Assembly: GCA_964545715.1 (NCBI GenBank)
Contig: CAZJHX010000037.1
Coordinates: forward strand, 1-64,000
Direction: 5' to 3'
DNA from: CAZJHX01 sp964545715
GTDB taxonomy: Bacteria; Myxococcota_A; UBA9042; GCA-2863065
DNA length: 64,000 bases
This document shows positions 33,769-42,873 of this stretch, piece by piece. Each line of letters opens with the position of its first letter. Position 1 is the first letter of the stretch. The notes under the pieces are model-generated. The model had not been told where the DNA came from. It saw only the letters and a list, made by a program, of their open reading frames with translations, and did no database searches. A program made the translations under genes and the position numbers.

Positions 33769-34752
33769 TTACTCCGCCCGTCGGGCCATCTTGCTGCTGA
33801 AGATACTGAGGAGGCCACCCAACATCAGGTAGCCGATAACGACCTCTGCCATGCACACGACCTGCGCCGCCGTGGACGCCGGCAGGACATCGCCGTAACC
33901 CAGCGTGGTGATAGTCACAACGCTGTAGTAGAAGGGCGACAGCCAGGTCTGATGGCCGCCGTAGTCGATGTCGACGCACAGGTACAAACCGGTAAACGCC
34001 AGCACCAGCGCAAGGACAAACAGGCCCCACCTGCCGAGACTGCGACCACAATCGCTGGTCAGCCACCACAGGCGGTAGAGCATTGCATTGAGGCGGCTGC
34101 GGGTACGAAACTCGTGCAGGTAGTTCTCGTCCATGGCCCATCGGCGCAGGAGGTAGGCGCCTGCAAAGTTGATGTCGCGCATGTCCGCGCCCACCCAGGT
34201 GGCGTGCTCGTAGCCGATCACGTTCGAGAGCGCCGCCCCGCGCAGGTCCGAGCCGCAAAACGACGCGCCGCCGACTGTTGCACCGGTGAGGTCTGTGTCT
34301 CGCATGTCCGCGCCGGTCAGGTCCGCGCCGGTCAGGTCGACTTCGCGCAGACGAGCCTGCTGAAAATTGGTCCGTCCGGCAAACACGTTGGCCAGGCGCG
34401 CCCGCGTCAGCGAGGCCTCGATCAGGATCGCGCCTACGATGGTCGCGCCCTCGAGGTTCGCGCCCATCAAGCCCACTCGCGTGCACAGCGCGTTATCCAA
34501 ACCAGCCTGGGACAGGTCCGCCATCGCCAGGTCGGCGTCGGTCAGGTTGGCCTCGTGCAGGACCGCGCCCCGCATCACCGCGCCGATCAGGTTGGCCCCC
34601 GACAGGTTGGCCCCCGACAGGTTGGCCCCCGAGAAGTCCGCGCCGGTCAGGTCACGACCGGAAAAGTCGTGCCCGATGAGTCGCTGCCCCCGAAAGTCCT
34701 TGTTGCCCGCGTCCGCGCACGTGTCCGCGCGCACTGGTTGGGTTGCCTGCAT
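33769..34752 (-). CDS. Pentapeptide-repeat protein fused to a two-TM potassium-channel domain
   Basis: A 327-residue membrane protein. Residues 18-200 are about 35 pentapeptides (LTGADFSGANLSGANLSGAN), forming a right-handed beta-helix. After LLRRWAMDENYL comes an ion-channel module: TM1 243-262, pore loop with selectivity filter TLGYGD (283-288), and TM2 297-318. The filter is the potassium-channel consensus. Fusion of a pentapeptide helix to Ion_trans_2 occurs in some bacteria; what it gates is unknown. It is translated just before the HDOD gene. Confidence 0.9.
   Translation of the reverse strand: MQATQPVRADTCADAGNKDFRGQRLIGHDFSGRDLTGADFSGANLSGANLSGANLIGAVMRGAVLHEANLTDADLAMADLSQAGLDNALCTRVGLMGANLEGATIVGAILIEASLTRARLANVFAGRTNFQQARLREVDLTGADLTGADMRDTDLTGATVGGASFCGSDLRGAALSNVIGYEHATWVGADMRDINFAGAYLLRRWAMDENYLHEFRTRSRLNAMLYRLWWLTSDCGRSLGRWGLFVLALVLAFTGLYLCVDIDYGGHQTWLSPFYYSVVTITTLGYGDVLPASTAAQVVCMAEVVIGYLMLGGLLSIFSSKMARRAE
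34588..34632. repeat. Three perfect 15-bp tandem repeats inside the pentapeptide gene
   Basis: CAGGTTGGCCCCCGA is repeated three times, encoding successive SGANL pentapeptides. The exact repetition at the nucleotide level implies recent duplication, so the helix length may vary between strains. Confidence 0.9.
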
Positions 34753-34810
34753 GCAGTGTCCAACGGTGCTCAGGCGCCGGATGTTTAGCGATTTCAGCGG
34801 GTTCGGACCG

Positions 34811-36052
34811 TTACCAGATCGTGCGCACGCGGATGGTCTCGGGGGTACGCAGCGCCGCCTTCAGCTCTGCGTCCTTGTCTTTGTCGCCGCCATACGGGGT
34901 CTCGATGTCCAGGATCGCGTACGCGTGGTGGGCGTCCGTCTGCAGGTACTGAGCGACGATGTTGACGTCAAACTCCGCGATTGCCGAGTGCAGACGGCCC
35001 AGCACGCCGGGCACGTTGCGATGGAAGTGCAGCACGCGGTGGCAGCCCGGGTGCAGCCGCGGCAGCTGGACCTCGGGGATGTTGACAGCGGTGGTGGTCG
35101 AGCCGTTGTTCATCAGCTTGACCAGGCGGCCTGAGACGCTCTCGGCGATGTTGCGCTGCGCCTCGATCGTCGAGCCGCCGACGTGCGGCGTCAGGATGAC
35201 GTTGGGGCAGCCGCACAGCGGGCTGTTGAAGTCGTCGCCGTTGACGGCGGGCTCGCTGGGGAAGACGTCCACCGCGGCGCCCCCGATGTGCCCGCTGTGG
35301 ATCGCGTCGGCCAGCGCCTGAACGTCGACGACGGTGCCGCGCGCGTTGTTGATCAAGAAGGCGCCCGGCTTCATCGCCGCCAGCTGCTCCGCGCCGATCA
35401 TGCCTTTGGTCGCGTCAGTCGCCGGGACGTGCAGCGTGACGACGTCCGACTCGGCCAGAATCTGGTCCAGGGACATGACCGACTGGGAGTTCCCAAGCGT
35501 CAGCACCTCTGCCACGTCGTAGTAGAGGACGCGCATGCCCAGAAGCTCGGCGAGCACCGACACCTGGCTGCCGATGCGGCCGTAACCCACGATTCCGAGC
35601 GTCCGGCCGCGGATCTCGTGGCTGCCGACGGCGCTCTTCTGCCAGACCCCCTGGTGCATCTGCGTGTTGCGATCACCCAGCTTGCGGTGAAGCATGATGA
35701 CCTCTGCCAGCGTCTTCTCGGCCACGGACCGGGTGTTGGAGAACGGCGCGTTGAAGATCGGCACGCCGCGCGCAGCAGCCTGCGCCAGATCGACCTGGTT
35801 GGTCCCGATGCAGTAGCAGCCGACGGCCCACAGACGGTCGGCCGCCGCCAGAAACTCCTCGGTCACATGCGTCTTGGAGCGGATGCCGACGATGTGGGCG
35901 TCCCGCGCGACGTCGATCAGGTCCTGCCCGTTGTAGGCCGACGTGTGGTGCTCCACGGTGAAGCCGCCCTGCTCGAGCAGCTCAACGGCGCGCTGGTGGA
36001 TGTCCTCCAAGAGGACGACTTTGATGCGGTGCAGCGGGTACGAGGTCGCCAT
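34811..36052 (-). CDS. serA: D-3-phosphoglycerate dehydrogenase
   Basis: A 413-residue enzyme catalysing the first step of serine biosynthesis (3-phosphoglycerate to 3-phosphohydroxypyruvate, NAD+). Order: N-terminal substrate domain (LEDIHQRAVELL), NAD domain with GIVGYGRIGSQVS, catalytic Arg in NNARGTVVD, Glu in FPSEPAVNG, His in LTPHVGGST, then a C-terminal ACT domain (RNVPGVLGRLHSAIAEFDVN) for serine feedback. This is the short E. coli-type SerA. AAGGG precedes ATG 36052 by about 6 bp. Confidence 0.95.
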   Translation of the reverse strand: MATSYPLHRIKVVLLEDIHQRAVELLEQGGFTVEHHTSAYNGQDLIDVARDAHIVGIRSKTHVTEEFLAAADRLWAVGCYCIGTNQVDLAQAAARGVPIFNAPFSNTRSVAEKTLAEVIMLHRKLGDRNTQMHQGVWQKSAVGSHEIRGRTLGIVGYGRIGSQVSVLAELLGMRVLYYDVAEVLTLGNSQSVMSLDQILAESDVVTLHVPATDATKGMIGAEQLAAMKPGAFLINNARGTVVDVQALADAIHSGHIGGAAVDVFPSEPAVNGDDFNSPLCGCPNVILTPHVGGSTIEAQRNIAESVSGRLVKLMNNGSTTTAVNIPEVQLPRLHPGCHRVLHFHRNVPGVLGRLHSAIAEFDVNIVAQYLQTDAHHAYAILDIETPYGGDKDKDAELKAALRTPETIRVRTIW

Positions 36053-36080
36053 GCGACACCCTTACCACTCGCCTGCACGC

Positions 36081-36788
36081 TCAGCAATCGTGGTTCTTGA
36101 CCCCGACCTTGCGGCGCGGACCGACGCGGATGGTCGGGGCGATGGTGACCGTCCCTTCGTACCGCTCGACGCTGCAGCAGCGCCCATCTTTGAAGCTGTA
36201 CCGGTACTCGGCGCGCTTGACCCACTTGAGCTTGACCGCGCGTAGCTGGAGCACCCGCCGATAGAGCTGGATGTCCTCCGACCGCGGCCAGAAGCGCTTG
36301 GCGGCGGCCCACAGCTTCTTGTGCTTGCGCTTGACCGCCGCTATCGCTTTGTCGGTCGGGCCGGCCGGCGTCCCGACGCAGATGCCGGGGTCGTACTTGT
36401 TGATGATCGCGCGCCGCACATGCAGCAGCGACGGACCTTTGACCGGGTCCGGCTTCGGCGCGCGCGGCAACACCATGAATGAGCGGCGACGACCGGTAGT
36501 GGTCTGCACGACATAGCGCCCCGCCTTCAGCTTGCCGAGCGCGTGCCATTTGACGCCGGCGGCGATCATGCGCCTGCAGCGGCCGGTGACCTTGGCCGAC
36601 ACGTTCAGCACGGTGCGCCCACGGCCCGGCGTGCGCATCACGCGGGTCGTCACGGTGCAGCCCGAGCCGCCGGCATGCGGGATCTGGATACTCACGTGGC
36701 TGTCCTCATTGGGACGAGCAGGCCTGACGTGGGCCACCGCGGGCAGGGTGATCAGGAGGGCGAGCGCGCAGAGAGACAAGCGAGTCAT
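36081..36788 (-). CDS. Secreted hypothetical protein, basic
   Basis: A signal peptide (MTRLSLCALALLITLPAVAH) is followed by a basic 215-residue mature protein rich in Arg/Lys with scattered Cys (SGCTVTTRV, GRCRRM, GRCCSVER). There is no recognised family. It may be a periplasmic DNA- or metal-binding structural protein, but there is no evidence. It lies 28 bp upstream of serA and 35 bp downstream of the DMT transporter. Confidence 0.65.
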   Translation of the reverse strand: MTRLSLCALALLITLPAVAHVRPARPNEDSHVSIQIPHAGGSGCTVTTRVMRTPGRGRTVLNVSAKVTGRCRRMIAAGVKWHALGKLKAGRYVVQTTTGRRRSFMVLPRAPKPDPVKGPSLLHVRRAIINKYDPGICVGTPAGPTDKAIAAVKRKHKKLWAAAKRFWPRSEDIQLYRRVLQLRAVKLKWVKRAEYRYSFKDGRCCSVERYEGTVTIAPTIRVGPRRKVGVKNHDC

Positions 36789-36823
36789 GAGCCGTGAGAC
36801 GGGTCAGGCCCGACAACGATCTG

Positions 36824-37693
36824 TCAGAAGTGCACAAGGATGACGCCGACGCTGGCCAGGGCCGCCCCAAACAGCGCACCGGGGCCCACGCGCTCGCGTA
36901 GGACCAACAAACCCAGCGCGACCGAGCCGGCGGTGGACAGGCTCGAAAGCGGGCTGACGACGGCTATCGGCGCCAGTCCCAGCGCCAGGCTGATCGCGAC
37001 AAAGCCGCCGGCCTCGAAAACGGCTACACGGCTCGCGACCAGCCAGTCGTGCGCCGAGCGCGGGCGCCGATCGATCAGGCCGAAGCGCAGTAGGATCGGC
37101 ACGCCGATGAGCAGCTCGACCGACCACACCGCGGGAATCGTCCACAGCCGCCCGACCTCCGCGCCCAGGATGGTGAAGGCGGGGACCATGACCCCAAAAC
37201 CAAGCGCTGACACCACCGCGGCGATCATCGCGGCGCCCGGCGTCTCACCGCCCCGATCGGCCGCCGTGGATCGGGCCAGCGCGCCGTTGCCCAACACGAC
37301 CAGCGCCACCCCCGCGGCGACAAAGCCGCCGACCTGCTCGTCGAATACCAGCGCGGCGATCAGGACGCTGATGATGGTCCACGCGGAGATAACAGGGCTG
37401 ACCACCGCCACCTGTCCCCGGCGCAGCGCCTCGAAGAGACCGCTGTACGCGACCACGGCGGCTACGCCGGCGACCAATAATGCGGCCGCCCCCTTGGCGC
37501 TGAGGCTGCCCGGCATGCCCTCGACCACCAAGGCCGCGCAAGCGACCGCGGTCCCACCCAGCAGTTGTGCCCACAGCAGCGCGCCAAACGACCCGAAACG
37601 GCGCGCAGACCCCTGAATGGACACGTTGGCGGCGGCCCAGAGCACAGCGCTTGCCAGAGCCAGCAACGACCCTGCGAATGTGGCGGCGATCAT
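36824..37693 (-). CDS. EamA/DMT family transporter
   Basis: About ten transmembrane segments arranged as two EamA repeats (residues 10-140 and 150-285), with typical Gly/Ala-rich helices (LASAVLWAAANVSIQGSA, GVAAVVAYSGLFEALRRG, ILVHF terminus). DMT proteins export metabolites or drugs; no substrate can be inferred. ATG 37693 is chosen over an upstream TTG (37702) as it begins the first helix. It is divergent from the methyltransferase with 20 bp between starts. Confidence 0.88.
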   Translation of the reverse strand: MIAATFAGSLLALASAVLWAAANVSIQGSARRFGSFGALLWAQLLGGTAVACAALVVEGMPGSLSAKGAAALLVAGVAAVVAYSGLFEALRRGQVAVVSPVISAWTIISVLIAALVFDEQVGGFVAAGVALVVLGNGALARSTAADRGGETPGAAMIAAVVSALGFGVMVPAFTILGAEVGRLWTIPAVWSVELLIGVPILLRFGLIDRRPRSAHDWLVASRVAVFEAGGFVAISLALGLAPIAVVSPLSSLSTAGSVALGLLVLRERVGPGALFGAALASVGVILVHF

Positions 37694-37713
37694 GATAAGC
37701 AAGGGCTCATATC

Positions 37714-38463
37714 ATGAACGCCATCGACGAGCGCGCCTTGCTGTACACGCTGATCCATCGGGGGACGCCGGGCGACGTCGACTTCTACCTGCAGGTCTGC
37801 CGCGGCGCCGAGCACGTGCTGGAGCTGGGCTGCGGCGGCGGGCGCATACTCGCGCCGCTGGCAAGCGCCGGGCACACGGTCGTCGGCCTGGACATTGATC
37901 CGGGGATGGTCGCGCTGGCCTTGTCGGCGCTGCCGTCGGGGGGACTGGCGACCGTCATTCAGGCGGACATGCGCCGCTACGAGCTGCCGCAGCGCTTCGA
38001 TCGGGTGCTGATCCCCTACAACGGCCTGTACGCGCTGGAGACCGACCAGGATATCGAGGCGTGCTTGTGGACGGCTGCGCACCACCTGGCGGAGGACGGC
38101 GAGCTGTGGTTCGACGGATATGCGGTGCACGATAACGAGGCGGACGGGCCCATGGACGCGGACGACGAGTTCGAGTTCATGACCACGATCATCGAGGGGG
38201 GCCAGCGCATCGACGTCTGGGACCGCGAGCGACCGACGGGCGCCCCTCGCACCCTGCTGGCGGAGTACCGCTTCAAGATTGGCAGCCGCGAGATCGAGCA
38301 GGCGATCACGCACCACTTCTTTGCGGCCGGCGAGGTCATCGGGCTGTTGCGCAAGGTCGGTCTGACCATGACCGGACGGTGGGGCGACTTCGCGGGCACC
38401 CCGTTCGCACCCGACTCCGCGCAGCTGGTCGTCTCGGCCAAGCGCACACAGGACATCAAATGA
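37714..38463 (+). CDS. SAM-dependent methyltransferase
   Basis: A 249-residue class I methyltransferase with motif I HVLELGCGGGRILAPLA (residues 34-50), motif II acidic DIDPGM and motif III QADMRRYEL. The substrate is unknown. It is followed in overlap (ATGA) by a thioesterase and then a GST, so the three may form an operon acting on acyl or xenobiotic compounds. There is no sign of a signal peptide. Confidence 0.9.
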   Translation: MNAIDERALLYTLIHRGTPGDVDFYLQVCRGAEHVLELGCGGGRILAPLASAGHTVVGLDIDPGMVALALSALPSGGLATVIQADMRRYELPQRFDRVLIPYNGLYALETDQDIEACLWTAAHHLAEDGELWFDGYAVHDNEADGPMDADDEFEFMTTIIEGGQRIDVWDRERPTGAPRTLLAEYRFKIGSREIEQAITHHFFAAGEVIGLLRKVGLTMTGRWGDFAGTPFAPDSAQLVVSAKRTQDIK

Positions 38464-38888
38464 CCGAGCATCTGACCGACTATCCCGTCGTCGTCGAGTT
38501 CCCCGTGGCCTGGGGCGATATGGACGCCTTCGCACACGTGAACAACACCGTGTACTTCCGGTGGTTCGAGGACGCGCGCATCGCGTACTTCGAGCGGTCC
38601 GGGGTGGGCGAGCACATGCGACAGACGCGTGTGGGTCCCATCCTGGCCAAGACCTGGTGCCGCTTTCGGCTGCCGCTGAAGTTCCCCGACACGGTGCGCA
38701 TCGGGGCGCGCGTCCAGGACCTGGGCGAGGACCGCTTCACGATGGTGTATCGCGTCGTCAGCGAGAGCCTGGACGCCGTGGCCGCGGATGGCGAAGGCTT
38801 CATCGTGATGTACGACTACCAAAACCAGCACAAGGCGCCGGTCCCACCGGACGTGCGGACCGCGATCGAGGCCCTGGAGAGCCGCTGA
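38460..38888 (+). CDS. Acyl-CoA thioesterase, 4HBT (hotdog) family
   Basis: A 142-residue hotdog protein with WGDMDAFAHVNNTVYFRW, which holds the catalytic Asp of 4-hydroxybenzoyl-CoA thioesterases, and later LPLKFPDTVRIGARVQDLG. It hydrolyses acyl-CoA thioesters; the acyl group is unknown. ATG 38460 overlaps the methyltransferase stop as ATGA. Length matches the YbgC-like family. Confidence 0.92.
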   Translation: MTEHLTDYPVVVEFPVAWGDMDAFAHVNNTVYFRWFEDARIAYFERSGVGEHMRQTRVGPILAKTWCRFRLPLKFPDTVRIGARVQDLGEDRFTMVYRVVSESLDAVAADGEGFIVMYDYQNQHKAPVPPDVRTAIEALESR

Positions 38889-38931
38889 GGTGTGCTAAGG
38901 TGCCGCCCTCGAACACTTGGAGGTAACGGCC

Positions 38932-39588
38932 ATGGCATTGGAGCTTTTCTGGGGCAGCGGCAGCCCGTATTCGTGGCGCGCGCTGCTGACGCTTGAGCAC
39001 AAGGGGCTGGAGTACACGTCCCACATCATTCAGTTCTCCAAGGGCGACCATAAGGCCCCGAGCTACCTGGCGATGAACCCGCGCGGCAAGGTCCCGGTGC
39101 TCAAGGACGGCGACTTCACCCTGTATGAGTCGCTGGCCATCATGCACTACATAGACGCCAAGTACCCCGAGCGTCCGCTCTTCGGGACGACGCCGGAGCA
39201 GAAGGGGCTGATCAACCGCCTGATCTCCGAGTTCAGCGCCTACGCGGCCCGGCCGACCATGGACGTGGTGCTGCCGCTCTTTTTCGGCGCAGCCGGGAAA
39301 GAGGACGCCATTCGCGCGGGCATGGACACGGTTCACGGCGAGCTGAAGCGCTGGGAGTCGATCCTGGAGGACAGCGACTGGCTTGCCGGCGCGACGCTCA
39401 CGGCGGCGGATATCGTGCTGTTCCCGTCGCTTCAGTCGCTGATGCGCGCCGCGGGCAAAGACGCGGCCGCCCCGCTGCAGCTCGGACTGCTGCCGCTGAA
39501 GGACAACTACCCGGCGCTGGCCGCCTGGTGCGCGCGCATCGAGGCGCTGCCCTACTACGACAAGACCTACCCGCCCCACTGGCGTTAG
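38932..39588 (+). CDS. Glutathione S-transferase
   Basis: A 218-residue GST: N-terminal domain SGSPYSWRALLTLEHKGLEY, the cis-Pro loop GKVPVLKDGDFTLYESLAIM, and C-terminal helices (WLAGATLTAADIVLFPSLQS). The Ser in SPYSW is a candidate activating residue. ATG 38932 is preceded by GGAGGT. It follows the thioesterase by 43 bp and converges on the downstream lipoprotein with a 4-bp overlap. It is a separate lineage from the GST at 29402-30151. Confidence 0.93.
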   Translation: MALELFWGSGSPYSWRALLTLEHKGLEYTSHIIQFSKGDHKAPSYLAMNPRGKVPVLKDGDFTLYESLAIMHYIDAKYPERPLFGTTPEQKGLINRLISEFSAYAARPTMDVVLPLFFGAAGKEDAIRAGMDTVHGELKRWESILEDSDWLAGATLTAADIVLFPSLQSLMRAAGKDAAAPLQLGLLPLKDNYPALAAWCARIEALPYYDKTYPPHWR

Positions 39589-41015
39589 AGACAGAGCTTC
39601 AGCAGGTGGACGGTCGGGGCCGCTGACATTCCCTGAACCTCCACCGGGATCAGCACGGTGTCACCCAGCACCGCGGGCTCGTGCAGAGTCCGCGCTTCCC
39701 AGTCACCCTCCGGTTCGTAGCTGACCACGTCGCCGGCCACCGCGCTTGTGCTGACACGCGTCGCGGACACCGACTTCACGGTGCCCTTGAGCCCAAAGGC
39801 GTCCGTGAGCTCGGACCACACGGCGACATACCCGTCTTCGCCGCCTACGACCCTCAGCGAGCCGAACGGACTCTCGCTGCCGTTCTTGGTCTCCGCCAGT
39901 GCTGTCGGGCCGCCCGCGATCTGGCCCAGCGGGCCCAGAGTCGACACGTGCAGCGCGCGATCGCCCTCGTAGGTGTCACCGCCCGCGATCGTGCTCCAGC
40001 CGAACAGATACCCGCTGCCGGTTGTCGCCGCCGCCAGGTGACCCTTGATGTCGTCGTCGTCCGCGACCACCTGACCGTTGAGCGCGGTAAACGCCTGGCC
40101 GTGTGACGACACCGCGTATGTCAGCCGAAACGTCTCCTCGGGAAAGGTCGTCTGGGACCACAGCAGGGCCGCCGCCTCCGCCAAGCCTGCCTGTGCAAAA
40201 TCCTTCACCGCCGGCCCTTGCGTCTGCGCCAGCACCGGGCGCTCGTCCAGCGGCTTGCCGAACGGGTCAAACGTGTAGCGCGCGTAGTGAAAGACGTCGG
40301 CTTGCAGCACAAACGTCACCAGAAACTTGTCGCCGACCCAGTCCACCTGTGGGTTGAAGCTGTCGATCACGTGGCATGGCTGCTCGGCCGGATCGCACGC
40401 GTCGCCGGTCAGCAGCGGGCAGTCGGGGCACTTGAGCCAGGCGTAGAGGTCGTGCGCGCGCTCGGGCTGATTGAGTGGGCCCCCCGCGTTGTCCAGCGCG
40501 ACATGGAAGAGGTGGCGACCCTCGGCCGAGTCCGGGCCGGAGCCCGGGGCGGGGATCGTCTCGTTGGACATCCAGACCACGCCCTGACCGTCGGGGTAGC
40601 CGGCCACCATCACGCGACCCACCGCGCGGCGCCCGGTTTGCAATCCCGCCGTCACCACGGTCGGTCCGGACGACACCGCGCCATCCAGTCCGTGCCGGGT
40701 CAGCTCCACATCGGAGACGCCATCCTCTCCTGGGCGGATATAGACGGCCGAGAAGGCGCCGCCGATCCAGCGGACGGTCAGCGACCCCGCCTGGGCGTTG
40801 GGCACCTTGATCGCGTCGGCGATCAGCGCCTGCATGCACTCGCCAGGCTGCGGATCAGGGCCGGGACCCGGCGTCTCAACGCTAAAGCCCGCGTCCGTCG
40901 CGTCCGGCAGCACGACGTCGAACGGCGCCGGGGCGTCCTTTTTGGGGGCGGTCGGCGAGCACGCCGCAACAAGCGCGACGACAAGCAGGCGCCAGGCGGT
41001 TCGCTGCGGTGCCAT
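39585..41015 (-). CDS. Surface lipoprotein with propeller-like repeats
   Basis: MAPQRTAWRLLVVALVAACS is a lipoprotein signal (lipobox VAAC), followed by a P/D linker (VETPGPGPDPQPGEC). The body has WD/FG-GAP-like strands (VMVAGYPDGQGVVWMSNE, GSGYLFGWSTIAGGDTYE, DGYVAVWSELTDAFG) resembling the C-terminal half of the protein at 12292-16167. It is probably a beta-propeller surface protein; function unknown. It diverges from the amidohydrolase with 29 bp between starts. Confidence 0.75.
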   Translation of the reverse strand: MAPQRTAWRLLVVALVAACSPTAPKKDAPAPFDVVLPDATDAGFSVETPGPGPDPQPGECMQALIADAIKVPNAQAGSLTVRWIGGAFSAVYIRPGEDGVSDVELTRHGLDGAVSSGPTVVTAGLQTGRRAVGRVMVAGYPDGQGVVWMSNETIPAPGSGPDSAEGRHLFHVALDNAGGPLNQPERAHDLYAWLKCPDCPLLTGDACDPAEQPCHVIDSFNPQVDWVGDKFLVTFVLQADVFHYARYTFDPFGKPLDERPVLAQTQGPAVKDFAQAGLAEAAALLWSQTTFPEETFRLTYAVSSHGQAFTALNGQVVADDDDIKGHLAAATTGSGYLFGWSTIAGGDTYEGDRALHVSTLGPLGQIAGGPTALAETKNGSESPFGSLRVVGGEDGYVAVWSELTDAFGLKGTVKSVSATRVSTSAVAGDVVSYEPEGDWEARTLHEPAVLGDTVLIPVEVQGMSAAPTVHLLKLCL

Positions 41016-41044
41016 CAGCGCCCATCATAGACTAAGATGCCGCG

Positions 41045-42211
41045 ATGGGAATCGCGCTTAGCAGTGAAGACGTCTCGAGCTTGACCGCGCTTAGGCGGCG
41101 GATCCACGCCAATCCGGAGCTCGCCTTCAACGAATCCGCAACGTCGGCGCTGGTGGTCGAGGGCCTCACAGCGGCCGGGTATGCACCGCAGTCCCTGGCG
41201 GGCACCGGGGTCGTGGCGGTGCTGGACTCGGGGCGCCCCGGACGCACCGTGATGCTGCGCGCCGACATGGACGCCCTGCCGGTACAGGAGCTCAATGAGC
41301 ACGACTACCGCAGCCAAAAAGACGGACGGATGCACGCCTGCGGGCACGACGGACACACCGCCATCATGCTGACCGTGGCCCGGCGCCTGGCCGAGACCGG
41401 CGCGCTGCAGGCGGGCAAAGTCGTCTTCGTCTTTCAGCCCGCGGAGGAGACGGGCGCCGGCGCCAAGGCGATGATCGACGCGGGACTGCTGCGCGACTAC
41501 GCCCCGGACTGCTGCGGCGGCCTGCATTTATGGAGCGAGGCCCCGACCGGCGAGGTGCTGGTCACAAACGGGCCGTTCATGGCGTCCATGGACCGCTTCG
41601 AGGTCACGGTAACCGGGCGCGGCGGTCACGGCGCTATCCCACAGAACGCGCGCGACCCTATCGTGGCGGCGGCGCAGATGATCACCGCGCTGCAGACGAT
41701 CGTGGCGCGCAATATCGATCCGCTGCAGGCGGCTGTCATGACGGTCGGCAGCGTGCGCGGCGGCGATCATTTCAACGTCATTCCGCAGCAGTGCTCCTTT
41801 TCGGGGACCGTGCGCACGTTCAGCGAGACGGTCCAGGCCGAGGTTCAGGCGGCGTTCACGCGCGTGCTGACGGGCGTGGCCGGCGCGCTGGATGTCGCCG
41901 TGGACATCGACTATCGGCGCATCAGCCTGCCGGTGATCAACGCGCCGCAGTGGTGTGACGTCGTCCGACAGTGCGTGGACGCCGTGCCCGGCGCCGCTTT
42001 GGGCCCGCCGGATTTCCGCACGATGGGCGCCGAAGACATGGCGTATTTCCTCCAGCAGGTGCCAGGCGTGTACTTCTTTGTCGGCGCCGGCAATCCGGCC
42101 GTCGGCGCGACGTATCCACATCACCACCCGCGCTTTGAAATCGACGAGGGGGCGCTGCCCGTGGGTGTGGGACTGCTCTGCGAGTACGCGATCAAGGCAG
42201 CCCATCCTTAG
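41045..42211 (+). CDS. M20 family amidohydrolase (hippurate hydrolase/IAA-amidohydrolase type)
   Basis: A 388-residue zinc peptidase of the M20D family: LRRRIHANPELAFNE, metal ligands in HACGHDGHTA and VFQPAEETGAGAK, and late GAEDMAYFLQQVPG and HHHPRFEIDEG. Family members hydrolyse N-acyl amino acids or peptides. There is no signal peptide, so it is cytoplasmic. The natural substrate is unknown. It may be cotranscribed with the DUF1444-like gene 45 bp downstream. Confidence 0.93.
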   Translation: MGIALSSEDVSSLTALRRRIHANPELAFNESATSALVVEGLTAAGYAPQSLAGTGVVAVLDSGRPGRTVMLRADMDALPVQELNEHDYRSQKDGRMHACGHDGHTAIMLTVARRLAETGALQAGKVVFVFQPAEETGAGAKAMIDAGLLRDYAPDCCGGLHLWSEAPTGEVLVTNGPFMASMDRFEVTVTGRGGHGAIPQNARDPIVAAAQMITALQTIVARNIDPLQAAVMTVGSVRGGDHFNVIPQQCSFSGTVRTFSETVQAEVQAAFTRVLTGVAGALDVAVDIDYRRISLPVINAPQWCDVVRQCVDAVPGAALGPPDFRTMGAEDMAYFLQQVPGVYFFVGAGNPAVGATYPHHHPRFEIDEGALPVGVGLLCEYAIKAAHP

Positions 42212-42256
42212 CGAGTTTTTCGCGGCTTCGTCGCACCGGCCTTATGGTGGTGCGGC

Positions 42257-42820
42257 ATGCCCGAGAACGGACCCGCCTGGCAGAAGTTGGTTCGCGTCGT
42301 CCTTCGACCGACGCCGTGGGTGGATGCATGCCGCGACGCCTTTGCCGCGCTCGATCAGAAGCCCGTCTGCCGCCACATGGCCGGCGACCTGTGGGCGGCG
42401 TATGTCCTGCTGACCGCGACCGATCTGGAGCCCGTAACCGAGGAGCAGCGCGACGAGCTCGGGCTGGACAACGCAGGCCTCCACATCCTCGCCGTGCGCA
42501 ACCTCATCGACGTCATAGAGAACATCGAGCGCGAGGGCGACGGCGGCACCTGGATGCTGAGCGAAGACGGCGAGAACGAGGAGGGCCTGATCTTTGTCCC
42601 CGCCGTGTGGGACTGGATCGCCGAGTTCATTATCGGAGCGCCCGTGGTCTGCATGCCGTCGCGCGATGTCCTGCTGGTGACCGGCTCCGATGACGAGGAC
42701 GGTCTGGAGCGCGTCGCCGAGGCCGCAAGCGACGTGTACGAGCAAGACGAAGAGCCGATCAGCACCACGATGTTGCTGCGGGAAGGCGCCCGCTGGGTCG
42801 AGTTCGCGCCAAAGCGGTAA
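42257..42820 (+). CDS. DUF1444-like (YtpQ/UPF0354-type) protein
   Basis: A 187-residue protein resembling DUF1444/YtpQ: GDLWAAYVLLTATDLEPVTE, LGLDNAGLHILAVRNLIDVI, GLIFVPAVWDWIAEFI, VVCMPSRDVLLVTGSDDEDG and an acidic C-terminus. The function of this family is unknown. It lies between the amidohydrolase and the second HDOD gene. The identification is from motif resemblance only. Confidence 0.6.
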   Translation: MPENGPAWQKLVRVVLRPTPWVDACRDAFAALDQKPVCRHMAGDLWAAYVLLTATDLEPVTEEQRDELGLDNAGLHILAVRNLIDVIENIEREGDGGTWMLSEDGENEEGLIFVPAVWDWIAEFIIGAPVVCMPSRDVLLVTGSDDEDGLERVAEAASDVYEQDEEPISTTMLLREGARWVEFAPKR

Positions 42821-42873
42821 AGACCTGAGGCTCCCGCACCGAAATAGATGGTGGGCAGTTAGGAGACGTACAC

